DNA from: Ktedonobacter robiniae
GTDB taxonomy: Bacteria; Chloroflexota; Ktedonobacteria; Ktedonobacterales; Ktedonobacteraceae
Length of the DNA stretch: 64,000 nucleotides
NCBI RefSeq assembly: GCF_016587375.1
Contig: NZ_BNJG01000001.1
Coordinates: forward strand, 3,602,001-3,666,000
Direction of reading: 5' to 3'
Part shown: positions 15,846-25,130 of the stretch, piece after piece
How positions within the stretch are numbered: the first letter of the stretch is position 1
Layout of the letters: every line of letters begins with the position of its first letter
Translations under genes and position numbers: made by a program
Notes under the pieces: model-generated
The model's input: only the letters and a program-made list of their open reading frames with translations
What the model was told of the DNA's origin: nothing
Databases searched by the model: none

Positions 15846-17054
15846 TTATTCTGTAGCAGTGGATGTGGCACCGTGCCATTTGCCGTGAAGGCGGAGCATG
15901 CGGCGAGCGGCAGCGGCGACAGACTCAACGCCAAGCTGTGTCAGGCAGTCGCGTGTCGCGCAGCCTTCGGGCGTGCCGAGCTGATGCCCACGATAGAAGC
16001 AGGGCATACAGGGGAGATCAAGGTGGACAATCGTAGTCAGGTCTTTCCTATCGCCGGTATAGGGTCCCCAGGCCTTATAGTTGGTCAGGCCAAAGATGGC
16101 GACCACGGGCGTTTCCACGGCGGTCGCCAGGTGGGCCAGACCTGCGTCATTGCCGATAAAGAGGTCTGCTAGCTCCAGCACAGCGGTTGCAACCTTAATA
16201 TTGCCCTTCCCCGCCAGGCTACGCACCGGAACGCCCGAGTGAAGCTGGTTCATAATCTGTTGATGTAGCTCGACTTCTTCAGGCCCTCCGACTAGCAGCA
16301 ACTGACCCCCGGTCTCTTTGTACAGCGTGTCGGCAAGCTGGGCGAAGCGCTCTGGTGCCCAGCGACGCGCCGTGCTATAGCCACCGCTTCCCGGATGCAT
16401 GGCGATAATTGGTTGGGGTGCCGCCTCAGGCACGCTTGCGCCATAGACCAGTTCGCGCGCCGCTTCGCGTTCGGCTTCACTGAGCGGAATTTCGAGCTTT
16501 GGCGTGTGTATAGTCGCGCCAACCGCAGCCGCGACCGCCATATTGTATTCCGCTTCATGTATAGCGCCAAAGCCATCGTCCTTGACCCGAACATTGAGAA
16601 ACCAGCCATGCCCATTGTCGAGACCAACGCGCCACTTCGCGCCCGTGGCCCGCATCAAGGCCTGGTGTTTTAGGCGTCCAAAGCGCAGTGTCAGGTGGTG
16701 GAAGAGCAGGACCGCGTCATAATGTCCCTCGCGCAAAGGTTTGAAGATATCCGCGAGGCGCTTTAAATTGCTTGGATGCTTGATGATCTGTTGTGGGTAA
16801 TCGAAGAGGTATTTATCCAGCACGATAATATTATCAATTACAGGCCAGCCCTTCAGGAGGCTCGCGGAATCGGGAGTGACCAGCAAGTCGATACGTGCCC
16901 GGGGGTAGCTCTCGCGTAGAGCACTTAGGGCCGGAGTCGCGAGGAGCAGGTCGCCGAGACCCGCCAGCTTCACGACCAGGATGCGCGCATCTGGAGCCAG
17001 GGTGATGGATGAGTGTATTGGCTCAGTGGTCTCGTGTGTTTGTGCATTGTTCAT
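15846..17054 (-). CDS. glycosyltransferase family 9 (heptosyltransferase-like)
   Basis: A 402-residue GT-B enzyme of the ADP-heptose:LPS heptosyltransferase family (GT9). The N-terminal ILVVKLAGLGDLLLATPALSAL gives the acceptor-side Rossmann fold. The C-terminal half carries IIAMHPGSGGYSTARRW, LLLVGGPEEVELH and the nucleotide-sugar site FIGNDAGLAHLATAVETPVVAIFG. A Cys-rich stretch LPCMPCFYRG follows. Its start codon overlaps the stop of the GNAT gene by 4 bases, so both are translated from one transcript. The sugar and acceptor are unknown; in an organism without LPS this could act on a cell-wall or extracellular glycan. Confidence 0.9.
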   Translation of the reverse strand: MNNAQTHETTEPIHSSITLAPDARILVVKLAGLGDLLLATPALSALRESYPRARIDLLVTPDSASLLKGWPVIDNIIVLDKYLFDYPQQIIKHPSNLKRLADIFKPLREGHYDAVLLFHHLTLRFGRLKHQALMRATGAKWRVGLDNGHGWFLNVRVKDDGFGAIHEAEYNMAVAAAVGATIHTPKLEIPLSEAEREAARELVYGASVPEAAPQPIIAMHPGSGGYSTARRWAPERFAQLADTLYKETGGQLLLVGGPEEVELHQQIMNQLHSGVPVRSLAGKGNIKVATAVLELADLFIGNDAGLAHLATAVETPVVAIFGLTNYKAWGPYTGDRKDLTTIVHLDLPCMPCFYRGHQLGTPEGCATRDCLTQLGVESVAAAARRMLRLHGKWHGATSTATE

Positions 17055-17878
17055 ACCAGGCTCCGCTTATAAAAAGATTTCTGCCCCAGCGTACGAAAGC
17101 CAATACGCTGGTAGAGACGTTTGCTCTGCTCGGTTGGAGAGAGAGTCGCGACATGATAACCCAGGCGCTCTGCCTCATTAAGGACATGAAGTATCATGCT
17201 GGCGGCAACGCCCTGGCGACGTGCCTCGGGTAGCGTGCCAATGCCATAAATACCTGCTACGCCATGGGAGAGCAAGAGCGAGGCGCTGGCAACCACGCGA
17301 CCATCAAGCGAGCCAATAAAGTGCCGCCAGATCTGGCCTGGGCCGAAACCAGAGGCGAGATACGTCTGGTAGTAGAGCTTTATCCTATCCGTCGTTGACT
17401 CAAAGGCGATCTGTTCAATATCGCAGAGCTGTTGTAGTTCCTGCGCATTGCTGACTTCCTGAATGGCTAAGGTTGGCGATGGAATTACGTTCTGTTCACG
17501 TGCGGATAGTGCGAGTGTCATAATGGCATTGTCGTAGACATGGGTAAAGCCCTGGGCTAATAATGACTCTTTCAGGTGCGCTGGCTGTGAGGCTAGATAA
17601 AGTGTCCAGCCGAAGCTTCTGGCCTGGCGTTTCGTATAGTACTCAATGAGAGCCTGGATGCGTTGCTCGATGTATGCCGGGTCGTCTGATGTGAAGCGCG
17701 AACGCAAGACGCCATTCAGCGTAGGCGTGACCGCGAACCAGAGCAGTTCCGCATCTTCTCGCAGCTCCGCACCATGAATAACGCGTCCAAAGCAGGCCAT
17801 TTCTTCGGCGAAGTTCGCGGATACCGAGGCTGGCAGAGAGGAATCGTTGGTGCGTATTGGCTGGTGTTGCTGGCTCAT
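17051..17878 (-). CDS. GNAT-family acetyltransferase
   Basis: A 275-residue protein whose last ~140 residues hold a GNAT acetyl-CoA fold. LDGRVVASASLLLSHGVAGIYGIGTLPEARRQGVAASMILHVLNEA, split here only to mark strands, contains the RRQGVAASM pyrophosphate loop (motif A). It ends with LSPTEQSKRLYQRIGF, the usual GNAT tail. The N-terminal half is divergent, as in tandem-GNAT proteins. It overlaps its neighbours on both sides by 4 bases, sitting between two GT9 genes. Acetylation of a sugar or lipid made by the same cluster is a reasonable inference. Confidence 0.88.
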   Translation of the reverse strand: MSQQHQPIRTNDSSLPASVSANFAEEMACFGRVIHGAELREDAELLWFAVTPTLNGVLRSRFTSDDPAYIEQRIQALIEYYTKRQARSFGWTLYLASQPAHLKESLLAQGFTHVYDNAIMTLALSAREQNVIPSPTLAIQEVSNAQELQQLCDIEQIAFESTTDRIKLYYQTYLASGFGPGQIWRHFIGSLDGRVVASASLLLSHGVAGIYGIGTLPEARRQGVAASMILHVLNEAERLGYHVATLSPTEQSKRLYQRIGFRTLGQKSFYKRSLV

Positions 17879-19212
17879 GCGTTTCCTCCTTGAAGAGACT
17901 GGCTGGACTCCTGCGTATGTATCCGAGCGCCCTCCAGTTTGCTAAGGACGGCGGAGTGTACCTGTTCGGGCGAAATATCCTTCATACACTGCGTCGTATG
18001 GAAGCGGCAGTTGGCAGGCCCCTTGGCGAAGTAGCAGGGGCTACACCAGATGTCGCTCCGCAGCACCGTGGCGTGAGGACTCACTGGGCCGCTCATCTGG
18101 GGATCGGTTGGGCCATGAATGGCGATTAACTCTGAGCCAACGGCGGCGGCAATATGCATGGGGCCACTATCGCCAGAGATGACGATATCAGCGCGCTTAA
18201 GCAGGGCCGCCAGTTGAGGCAGATTGGTCTTGCCAGCAAAATTATACATATGCGCGCGTGTGCGTTTGAGCACGGCCTCAATTAATGGCTGATCCTTAGG
18301 GGCTCCAGTCAGGACGACGTTCATGCCATCCTCGTTTACCAGGCGCTCTATGAGGCGCGCCCAGTAGGGGATCGGCCAGCGTTTCGCATAGCCATTGTGT
18401 GAGCTAACCTGGCAGGCAACCAGCGGTTTCTGTGGATCTATGCCCTCCACCTGGAGCAGGTCGGCGACCTCTTGCTCACTCTTTGGCGTGACATGCAGGG
18501 TGGGTACACGCGACTCCTGGTCAAGGGTAGCGCCACAGGCATGTAGCATCTCCATACAGTAATCGACTTCGTGTTTCCGCTCTCCCTCGGCCCAGTGACG
18601 GCCAGGGACACTCTCTGTCATAAAACCGGGATAGCCCTCCGCGCCAAAGCCAACGCGTCGCGGCGCACGACTGAGCACAGAGAGGATACTGGCCCAGGGA
18701 CCAGAGACGCTAACGGCCAGGTCATAGTCTCGTTCGCGCATCTGCTGGTGTAGGGCTTGAGCCTCGCGCCAGTTGCGTGTTTGCAGCAGGGCTTTGGGGC
18801 GGCGCCAGATATTGGGATCGTAGGTCAGCAGTTGCGTGATATCGGGATCTTCGCGCACAATGGATGCGCTAGAAGGAATGGCCAGCAGGTCGATCTCTGC
18901 CTCTGGGTAGGTCCGCTTCAACTGGCGCACCACAGTCATAGACATAACCAGGTCGCCAATAAGATCGACGCGGATGACCAGAATGCGTTTGGGATGGAAC
19001 GTCTGAGGCGAGAGAGGTGGTCTCGCTTGCCCAAAAGCACGCAGCTTGAGATAGGCTCCCACACCTCCCAGGGCCAGGGAAATGCCACCTAGCAAGAGGC
19101 GCCGGCTGGTATGGACGACCGCGTTGCGCAGCTTGCGCTGGGCGTCGGGTCGTGTTGGGTAACCGTACTCATCGAGATCTTGTATTGTTGGATCGACTGC
19201 TGTCTGTATCAT
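17875..19212 (-). CDS. glycosyltransferase family 9 with N-terminal membrane-like segment
   Basis: A 445-residue GT9 enzyme. Before the usual ILVIRVDLIGDLVMSMTVVRQL start it has an extra ~65 residues including the hydrophobic stretch LLLGGISLALGGVGAYLKL, which may anchor it to the membrane. The C-terminal half shows PLVACQVSSHNGYAKRW, VVLTGAPKDQPL and the donor site DIVISGDSGPMHIAAAVGSELIAIHG. The CSPCYFAKGP cysteine pair matches the other GT9 copies here. It is the first gene of the three-gene overlapping group (GT9-GNAT-GT9). A hairpin at 19340-19386 separates it from purO. Confidence 0.9.
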   Translation of the reverse strand: MIQTAVDPTIQDLDEYGYPTRPDAQRKLRNAVVHTSRRLLLGGISLALGGVGAYLKLRAFGQARPPLSPQTFHPKRILVIRVDLIGDLVMSMTVVRQLKRTYPEAEIDLLAIPSSASIVREDPDITQLLTYDPNIWRRPKALLQTRNWREAQALHQQMRERDYDLAVSVSGPWASILSVLSRAPRRVGFGAEGYPGFMTESVPGRHWAEGERKHEVDYCMEMLHACGATLDQESRVPTLHVTPKSEQEVADLLQVEGIDPQKPLVACQVSSHNGYAKRWPIPYWARLIERLVNEDGMNVVLTGAPKDQPLIEAVLKRTRAHMYNFAGKTNLPQLAALLKRADIVISGDSGPMHIAAAVGSELIAIHGPTDPQMSGPVSPHATVLRSDIWCSPCYFAKGPANCRFHTTQCMKDISPEQVHSAVLSKLEGARIHTQESSQSLQGGNA

Positions 19213-19339
19213 ACTACCGTCCCAGATTGTGAGCTGTTTGCCGCGGCGATCCTGCGGCAGGGCGGGGATCTTCTCCCTGCATTATAGAGAGCTAAAGAGA
19301 AAGATGCAAACTTTTGACCGAAACGCATATACTTGGGTA

Positions 19340-19386
19340 ATGTAGTGTGGCCCTGGCAGCCGCAGGCTGCCAGGGCCACACTACAT
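19340..19386 (-). terminator. 22-bp perfect hairpin after purO
   Basis: Arms 19340-19361 and 19365-19386 pair perfectly around a 3-base loop, immediately after the purO stop codon at 19393. It separates purO from the downstream GT9-GNAT-GT9 group. Confidence 0.7.
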
Positions 19387-19392
19387 CAACAC

Positions 19393-20133
19393 TTAGCGGA
19401 CCTCTGATTCAAAGCGGTTATGGATCTGGAGAGTGCTCTGGCCATCGTCGGTAATATGCTTCACGGCGAGTGAGATACGATTATCCTCATTCAGCGCGTT
19501 CCAGTAGAAGCTGAGGACCTCTTCTGCTGCTCCCTGGCAGGGAAGGAGGAGGGGATCGCCAGTAAAGCTAGGCAGAGGCGTGCCAGGACTCATATAGGTC
19601 GTGAGCCCATAGCCATAGCCAGGGACGGGCGTGGCAGGATGGTAGGTGTAGCGGTCGGTAAGTTCTGGATTCGTCTGGTTGGCTTTGAGAATGCTCAGGG
19701 TGATGGAGCCTGGCTGCTGCCGCAGGTCGATCATACCGCTGATGCGAGGTGTAAAGTGTGGGGCGTCCGGTTCACGTTCACGCGTCGCCAGGGCCGCGTC
19801 AAAGGATAGCCCCGCCTGGAGGGACTGGTACAGCGTGCGCGTCTGGTCCCCATTGCTGACGAGGTAGATTCCAGGAAGTTCGAGCATGGCCTCATAGATG
19901 ATCAGGCTGGGATCGGCGACAAGGCTGGCGTCAACCGGCTCCGTCTTCAAAACGTTTCCTGACACAGTGAAGCGTCGATTACGGCTCTGTTCGCTGCGAC
20001 CCATGATCCAGTACACGATAATCCAGCCATAGTCATCTGAGGCGCGACCAAGGACGAGTCCACGCCCTGGATAGGGATTGCTGCGCACATGCTTTACGAA
20101 GGCATTGGTGGCGATAGTGTTGGCATCTATCAT
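19393..20133 (-). CDS. purO: IMP cyclohydrolase, PurO type
   Basis: A 246-residue enzyme resembling the archaeal PurO family (IMP_cyclohyd), which closes FAICAR to IMP in the last step of purine synthesis. Recognisable parts are NPYPGRGLVLG near the N-terminus, YWIMGRSEQSRNRRF, the central FTPRISGMIDL and the C-terminal strands. Most bacteria use the bifunctional PurH instead; a separate PurO occurs in archaea and some bacteria. AAGGAG lies 13 bases before the ATG. It sits alone among glycosyltransferase genes, without other pur genes. Confidence 0.8.
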   Translation of the reverse strand: MIDANTIATNAFVKHVRSNPYPGRGLVLGRASDDYGWIIVYWIMGRSEQSRNRRFTVSGNVLKTEPVDASLVADPSLIIYEAMLELPGIYLVSNGDQTRTLYQSLQAGLSFDAALATREREPDAPHFTPRISGMIDLRQQPGSITLSILKANQTNPELTDRYTYHPATPVPGYGYGLTTYMSPGTPLPSFTGDPLLLPCQGAAEEVLSFYWNALNEDNRISLAVKHITDDGQSTLQIHNRFESEVR

Positions 20134-20272
20134 AAAGTATGTAAAACTCCTTCAAGCGGCCTTGCGGCATGGTTTAATGGGGGTTATGTTCTCAGTATAG
20201 AACATGGAGGGAGAAGTGCGCCAACCAGGGTGAGCATGGGCTACCCAGATTAGCGCACGTCTAGCATGCGGT

Positions 20273-21493
20273 TCAAGAACGCGAAGAAGTATTATGCGCG
20301 TCGTTTACGGGAGAGAGGATATTTCTGGCGAGCGCGAGCACGCTCTCTTCAGACACTACGCGTACGCAAGGGTGCTGGGGAAGCTCTTCAGCTGTAAAGT
20401 CCAGGCGTCCGCACGGGATGCTTGGGCAGCCGGGACAGCGCTGTGTTGAAGTGATAACGCGATGACGCGCAGGAGCGCCCCAGGGACCAAAGATGCGGCT
20501 ATCGGTTGGACCAAAGATGCGTATGCTTGGCACATCTTGCGTGACTGCGAGGTGCAGGGGACCATTATCCACGCCCATCACGAGGCTGGCGCGTTGCAGC
20601 AACGCCGCAAGCTGTCCCACACTGCTATCGCTGATGCAGAGCGGTTGTGTGACCATCCCCTCAGCGACCTCTTCCAGCAAGGGACGCTCCTTTGGTGTCC
20701 CGGTCAAGACAAAGCGGAGCGAAGGATAAGAGGCCTGGAGCTGGTTGGCGCAGGTCGCCCAGGCTTCCGAGCGCCAGAGCTTGACCGAGCCACCGGTGCC
20801 GGGGTGAATGACCACGACAGGTGCCTCAGGCGCGATTCCGGCATCATGCAGCGTCTGAGCCACCCACTGCCGCTCTTGCTCCGTTGGCTCAAAGCGAAGT
20901 GGATAGCGTTCCGGCGTGAAAGGCGTCTCCAGGGGAGGCTGCCCAAGAGCTTGTAGGCCCACACTGGCCAGCTCCAGGTTATAGAAGGTTGAGTGCTGAT
21001 GCTCAGGAAAAGGGAGTGCGCATGAGAGGAATGATGTCGCAGGCGGGAGCGCGTAGCCAATACGACGGGGAATACCCGCCAGGTAGACGAGGGCAGCACC
21101 CCACCAGAAGTCGGGCCGCAGGTTGATCGCGACATCGTAGTTGCCAGCGCGTAGCTGCTTTGCCAGTTTGAACAGAAGCATGTAAGGCGCGAGTGGATGC
21201 TGGGAGGCGCGCTGAAAGCCTGGAAAAGCGCAGGGAATGAGTTCATCCAGGGCCGGGTGGCGCTCGACAATAGCGCTGGACCAGGGACCAACCATCATCG
21301 CGATATGTGCCTCGGGGAGTTGCGCGCGTAGCGCATCCAGGACGGGCGTTGCCAGCACCATATCGCCCAGGTGGTCTGGGCGCAGTAGCAGAATACGCGG
21401 TTTCTCTTCTGGCTGTTTACGTACTCGCTGGATGCGAGGCCAGCCCAGGAGACGGACCAGGAGGAGAATCAGCGTGCGTAGAGCCAGTTTCAT
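20273..21493 (-). CDS. glycosyltransferase family 9
   Basis: A 406-residue GT9 enzyme. The start region has ILLLRPDHLGDMVLATPVLDAL. The second Rossmann domain has VVVIHPGTGGSVKLWRSEAW, RFVLTGTPKERPLLEEV and LVMGVDNGPLHLAVTQDVPSIRIFG, the ADP-sugar site. C-terminal CPGCPSIPCG keeps the cysteine cluster common to this set. An N-terminal hydrophobic segment (LRTLILLLVRLLGW) may associate with the membrane. Its ATG overlaps the stop of the upstream GT9 (21490-21493). The acceptor is unknown. Confidence 0.9.
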   Translation of the reverse strand: MKLALRTLILLLVRLLGWPRIQRVRKQPEEKPRILLLRPDHLGDMVLATPVLDALRAQLPEAHIAMMVGPWSSAIVERHPALDELIPCAFPGFQRASQHPLAPYMLLFKLAKQLRAGNYDVAINLRPDFWWGAALVYLAGIPRRIGYALPPATSFLSCALPFPEHQHSTFYNLELASVGLQALGQPPLETPFTPERYPLRFEPTEQERQWVAQTLHDAGIAPEAPVVVIHPGTGGSVKLWRSEAWATCANQLQASYPSLRFVLTGTPKERPLLEEVAEGMVTQPLCISDSSVGQLAALLQRASLVMGVDNGPLHLAVTQDVPSIRIFGPTDSRIFGPWGAPARHRVITSTQRCPGCPSIPCGRLDFTAEELPQHPCVRVVSEESVLALARNILSPVNDAHNTSSRS

Positions 21494-22694
21494 TGGCGCA
21501 CCTCGTGATCGCTGCTGCTAGGAACCAGGCGTTGAACTGCCTCCCAGACATCCTCCACCGTGATTGCTTGCATACAGGTGCAATTCTGGCACTCGCGCAT
21601 CTTGCCCAGGAAGAAGCAGGGCTGACGTGTGGGATGCTTCCACAGGCCGATATGCCTGGGATCATTGGTGGGATAGGGGCCATACTCCTCGGGACTGGTT
21701 GGCCCAAAGATGCCTATGACGGGAATATCGACGGCGGCGGCCAGGTGCATGGGACTGCTATCGTTGCCAATGTAGAGCGAGCAGGCTTCGAGTTGTGCTG
21801 CCAACTCGCCAATGCTGGTCTTGCCAGCCAGGTCCAGGACGCTGCCCATAGGCACCTCCAGGCCTTTCAGCAATTGCTGGGTCAGTGGAGCATCGCCAGG
21901 ACCGCCAATAAGCAGGACACGCGCACCCAGATCCCATATCAGTTTCTGCACCAGGGCACGATAGCGCTCAAGGGGCCAGCGCTTGGCCGTCAGATCCATG
22001 CCGGGATTACTGCCACCCCGACAAAGACGGCGATCTGTGTTCCCTGGTAGTGTTGCGCCGTTTGGCGCTCCTGGAGCGTAGGCACAAAGCGCATGCGTGG
22101 CTGCTCAATAGGAAGCTTTAGCGCACGCGCCAGGTCGAGGTAGATATCGGCTTCGTGCTGCAAATGTTCAGGCGAGGATGAGACTGGAACGCGATCTGTG
22201 AGGGAGAAGCCACGCCCCTTACTATCTGGTCCAACACGTCTTGGCACGCCCGCGAGCCAGGGGAGCAGGGTCAGCATCGGCGAACGATCAAGCACGAAGG
22301 CCATATCAAAGTGCGAAGCACGCAGGCGACGAGCAAAGGACCTATATTCGCGCAGGCTGTAGCGACCAGGAATGCCAACAGAGCCACAGTCGATGACCTC
22401 GTCCACGGCTGGATGGTGCTCGGGAATGACTTTCGACCAGGAACCCGCTACATAGGTGATACGTGCTTCAGGATAAGCTCGGTGTAGCACCTCCAGCAGA
22501 GGCGTGGTCATGATCAAGTCACCTAGACAGCAAGGTTTGATAATGACAATGGAGCGTGGATGTTTTTTGGCGCGTTGCACGAAAGGAGCGCGAAATAAAT
22601 CGAGAAGCGCAAATGGGAAGCGCAGAAGCGTGCAAAGTGCACTGATAATATGCTGACGCAGGGCTGGAAACCTCCAACTTCTCTCTATCGACAC
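21490..22694 (-). pseudogene. glycosyltransferase family 9, frameshifted
   Basis: Two consecutive frames together make one GT9 enzyme of about 400 residues. The first (22694 to 21990) has IVIIKPCCLGDLIMTTPLLEVL and ends in the off-frame VAVIPAWI. The second resumes with GGSNPGMDLTAKRW, the sugar-nucleotide motif, then VLLIGGPGDAPL and LYIGNDSSPMHLAAAVDIPVIGIFG. One missing G in the G-run at 22016-22019 (C on the plus strand) accounts for the break. This could be a true mutation, a slippage site or a sequencing error in a homopolymer. Both halves otherwise look intact, which favours an error or a recent event. Confidence 0.8.
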
Positions 22695-22795
22695 ATGTCG
22701 TTATTGAACATGTTCTCTTGTTACCGCAATGGCATTATTGTAACAGATTTCTGCTCACTGAGAGAGAAGTTGGGACCGGTGTGGTCGGGAAGGCC

Positions 22796-23737
22796 CTAGA
22801 AGAAGCTTGCCTCTGTTCCTTGTGGATAGATGGCGCGTGTCAGGTAGACTTCGTAGCCTTGCGCCAGCAACTGTTGATAGACCTGGGAAGTGTTGCTCAA
22901 TTGTGCGAAGGGTGCGAAGAGTGTGGGACCACTACCAGAGAGAAAGACATGGGCCGCACCCGCCCGGAGCATACCTTCACGAGCCTGCGCGACTTCAGGA
23001 TAGCGTTCAAGCACGCCACGCTGGAGGCTATTATGTAGATCTGAAAGCTGGAAATTGCTCTTGTGCGCGAGCGCGTCCTGTATTTTGCGGCTACTGGCGC
23101 CATCGCTATAGTCGGCAGGGGAGAGATTGCGAAAGACCAGGGCGGTCGAGACGCTGATAGCTGGCTTGAGCAGGATGAGCCAGCGCATAGCCTGTGGCCA
23201 GTGGGGGGCAAGAGGCGTGATGCGCTCGCCGCGTCCCTCGCATAGGGCCAGGCCACCGCTCAGGAAGAAGGGTACATCTGAACCCAGGGCAGCCGCGATT
23301 TCATGCAGGTCAACCATTGAAAGCGGCAGATTCCAGCCCTCTTTCAGCAGGAGCAGCGTCGCGGCGGCATTGCTACTTCCGCCACCCAGGCCAGCCGCCA
23401 CGGGAACGCGCTTCTGGTGCTCAATGACAAAACCATGCTCTAATGAGAGGCGCTGACGCACGGCCTGCACAGCGCGCACGATCAGATTCTCTGCCGTGCT
23501 CAACTCTGGTCGTGAGCAGGTAATCTCGACTCGCGGTTCCTCAATTTCGCTGACACAGATGGTATCGTAAATATCTAGTGTTTGCATCAGCGTGACAAGC
23601 TCATGAAAGCCATCCGCGCGCCGTCCCAGGACATCGAGGGTTAGATTAATTTTGGCGTATGATTGAACGAAGCGCGTCCGTCCAGGCGTCGAGCCAGTGT
23701 AGCCTGTTGATTGTGATGTGGTATATGCGTTTCCCAT
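22796..23737 (-). CDS. ispE: 4-diphosphocytidyl-2-C-methyl-D-erythritol kinase
   Basis: GHMP kinase that phosphorylates CDP-ME in the fourth step of the MEP route to isopentenyl diphosphate. The 313-residue protein shows YAKINLTLDVLGRRADGFHE at the N-terminus, the ATP loop PVAAGLGGGSSNAAATLLLL, the ALGSDVPFFLSGG motif and the C-terminal AHVFLSGSGPTLFA. ispF and ispD lie 9 kb away in this window. It is followed after about 100 bases by the frameshifted GT9 gene on the same strand and may be transcribed with it. Confidence 0.95.
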   Translation of the reverse strand: MGNAYTTSQSTGYTGSTPGRTRFVQSYAKINLTLDVLGRRADGFHELVTLMQTLDIYDTICVSEIEEPRVEITCSRPELSTAENLIVRAVQAVRQRLSLEHGFVIEHQKRVPVAAGLGGGSSNAAATLLLLKEGWNLPLSMVDLHEIAAALGSDVPFFLSGGLALCEGRGERITPLAPHWPQAMRWLILLKPAISVSTALVFRNLSPADYSDGASSRKIQDALAHKSNFQLSDLHNSLQRGVLERYPEVAQAREGMLRAGAAHVFLSGSGPTLFAPFAQLSNTSQVYQQLLAQGYEVYLTRAIYPQGTEASFF

Positions 23738-23992
23738 GCCTGCATTGTGCCTTGAATGCCTGTGATTGTCAAGCTTTTTTGTTGCGCTCGCCTAGGCATC
23801 GCAAAAGTGAGATGTTTTATCGTTCTCTCATTTAGAAGAGCAAGCGCACAGGCAAGCAACATTGGCTATAGTGGATAGCCTAGAAATCCCCTTTAACAAG
23901 ATGAAACGAGCGAGGTTATGATATACTCTGACATAAACATGTATTGATGGCTTGTGTAGAGCTTCGCGTAGAATGCCTATTTCTGGAGTTTG

Positions 23993-24997
23993 ATGTCAAT
24001 GGATATTACCGTCGCCTATTTCCATCCTTTATTTCACCCTGAGATGGTTAAACGTGATTTTGAGCAGATTCGTGCGGCTGGGGCAAATAGCATTGTCTAT
24101 GCCGTTCACGAAGAAGAGGAGCAGCGTTGGGGAAAGGATCTGGAGCGAGGGTTACGACAAGCACAGGATGCTGGTCTCAAAATCATCCTTAGCCTTGGGC
24201 GCTATGGCAATCTTTTTGCAGGTCCCTCACATATGCCAAGCTGGTACACCTTTCGGCATCCACAATCGCGTGTGCAGGATCGGCATGGGCGTCACCACGG
24301 GATGACCTGTTACAATCATGAGCCCTTCCGCTCCTGGCTCCTGGGGGAGATCGAATTTTATCTGAAGAATTACCCTATTAGTGGCCTGCTGATCGATGAG
24401 CCGCGCGGCCCCGAGATTACCTGTTATTGCCCGGTATGTCGTGCGCTCTGCCCAGATATTACCGATCTGGAACACTTTCGGCGCCGCTCCATGGTGGACT
24501 TCTTTGGTGAGCTATTTGAATCCGTGAAGCGCATAAACTCCAGGATCACTACGACCATTGTGCTCTTGCCCCAGGACCTGGAATTGATGGAGGAGTTGGC
24601 GACTATTCCTGAGCTTGATACGATGGGCTGCCATCTCTTCTGGCAATTATTGGGGGAGGATGTCGCGAAGGTTGAGGAATGGGGACGCAAGCTCGTTGAA
24701 CTGACCAGGAGGCAGGAGAAGCGCAGTCAGCTCTGGTTACAGAACTATAACCTGCGTGAAGCGGAGGAACCAGAGCTGGAGGTCGCCTTTAAGAAATTAT
24801 GTAGCGCTGATCCAGACGAGATCGCCTGCTATTACTACTGGCGCAACAATGAACGTCCCGAGCAGGTCTGGGAAACGACCAGGGGCCTCCTACGGCGTAT
24901 TCCGCGCAAGCAACTCTTCTGGCGGCAATCCACGCTCCCGCGTGTCCCCGCTATCGCCCTACCTGACGAGAAGCCCGTTGATACAGGCAGTAAATAA
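23993..24997 (+). CDS. TIM-barrel glycoside hydrolase-like protein
   Basis: A 334-residue protein built like the catalytic domain of a glycosidase: ITVAYFHPLFHPEMVKRDFEQIRAAGANSIVYAV, marking beta1 and helix1, then AQDAGLKIILSLGRYG, a putative acid GLLIDEPRG, and an unusual CYCPVC cysteine pair (TCYCPVCRALC) after it. In related putative glycosyl hydrolases this position follows the catalytic strand and carries a C-x2-C motif. No signal peptide is visible, so it is probably cytoplasmic. The substrate is unknown. It ends before the hairpin shared with the convergent gene at 25131. Confidence 0.6.
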   Translation: MSMDITVAYFHPLFHPEMVKRDFEQIRAAGANSIVYAVHEEEEQRWGKDLERGLRQAQDAGLKIILSLGRYGNLFAGPSHMPSWYTFRHPQSRVQDRHGRHHGMTCYNHEPFRSWLLGEIEFYLKNYPISGLLIDEPRGPEITCYCPVCRALCPDITDLEHFRRRSMVDFFGELFESVKRINSRITTTIVLLPQDLELMEELATIPELDTMGCHLFWQLLGEDVAKVEEWGRKLVELTRRQEKRSQLWLQNYNLREAEEPELEVAFKKLCSADPDEIACYYYWRNNERPEQVWETTRGLLRRIPRKQLFWRQSTLPRVPAIALPDEKPVDTGSK

Positions 24998-25037
24998 TTT
25001 CCATCCTCATCGCCTGCGCTTGTATGCTTCGTATAGG

Positions 25038-25090
25038 GTAATGTGTTGCTGGCAGGCTAGCTCAAGGCCAGCTTGCCAGCAACACATTAC
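25038..25090. terminator. long hairpin between convergent genes
   Basis: Arms starting at 25038 and 25090 pair for 17 perfect bases, then continue with a G-T pair to about 21. It separates the plus-strand glycosidase-like gene from the minus-strand gene at 25131 and has no T-tract. Confidence 0.65.
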
Positions 25091-25130
25091 TACCCTGCGA
25101 GCCACGTAGTGGCGAGAAGTCGCTTTTTAT

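Noticed and set aside
21307..22050. 247-codon open frame on the plus strand
   Set aside because: Opposite two GT9 genes; no recognised domain.
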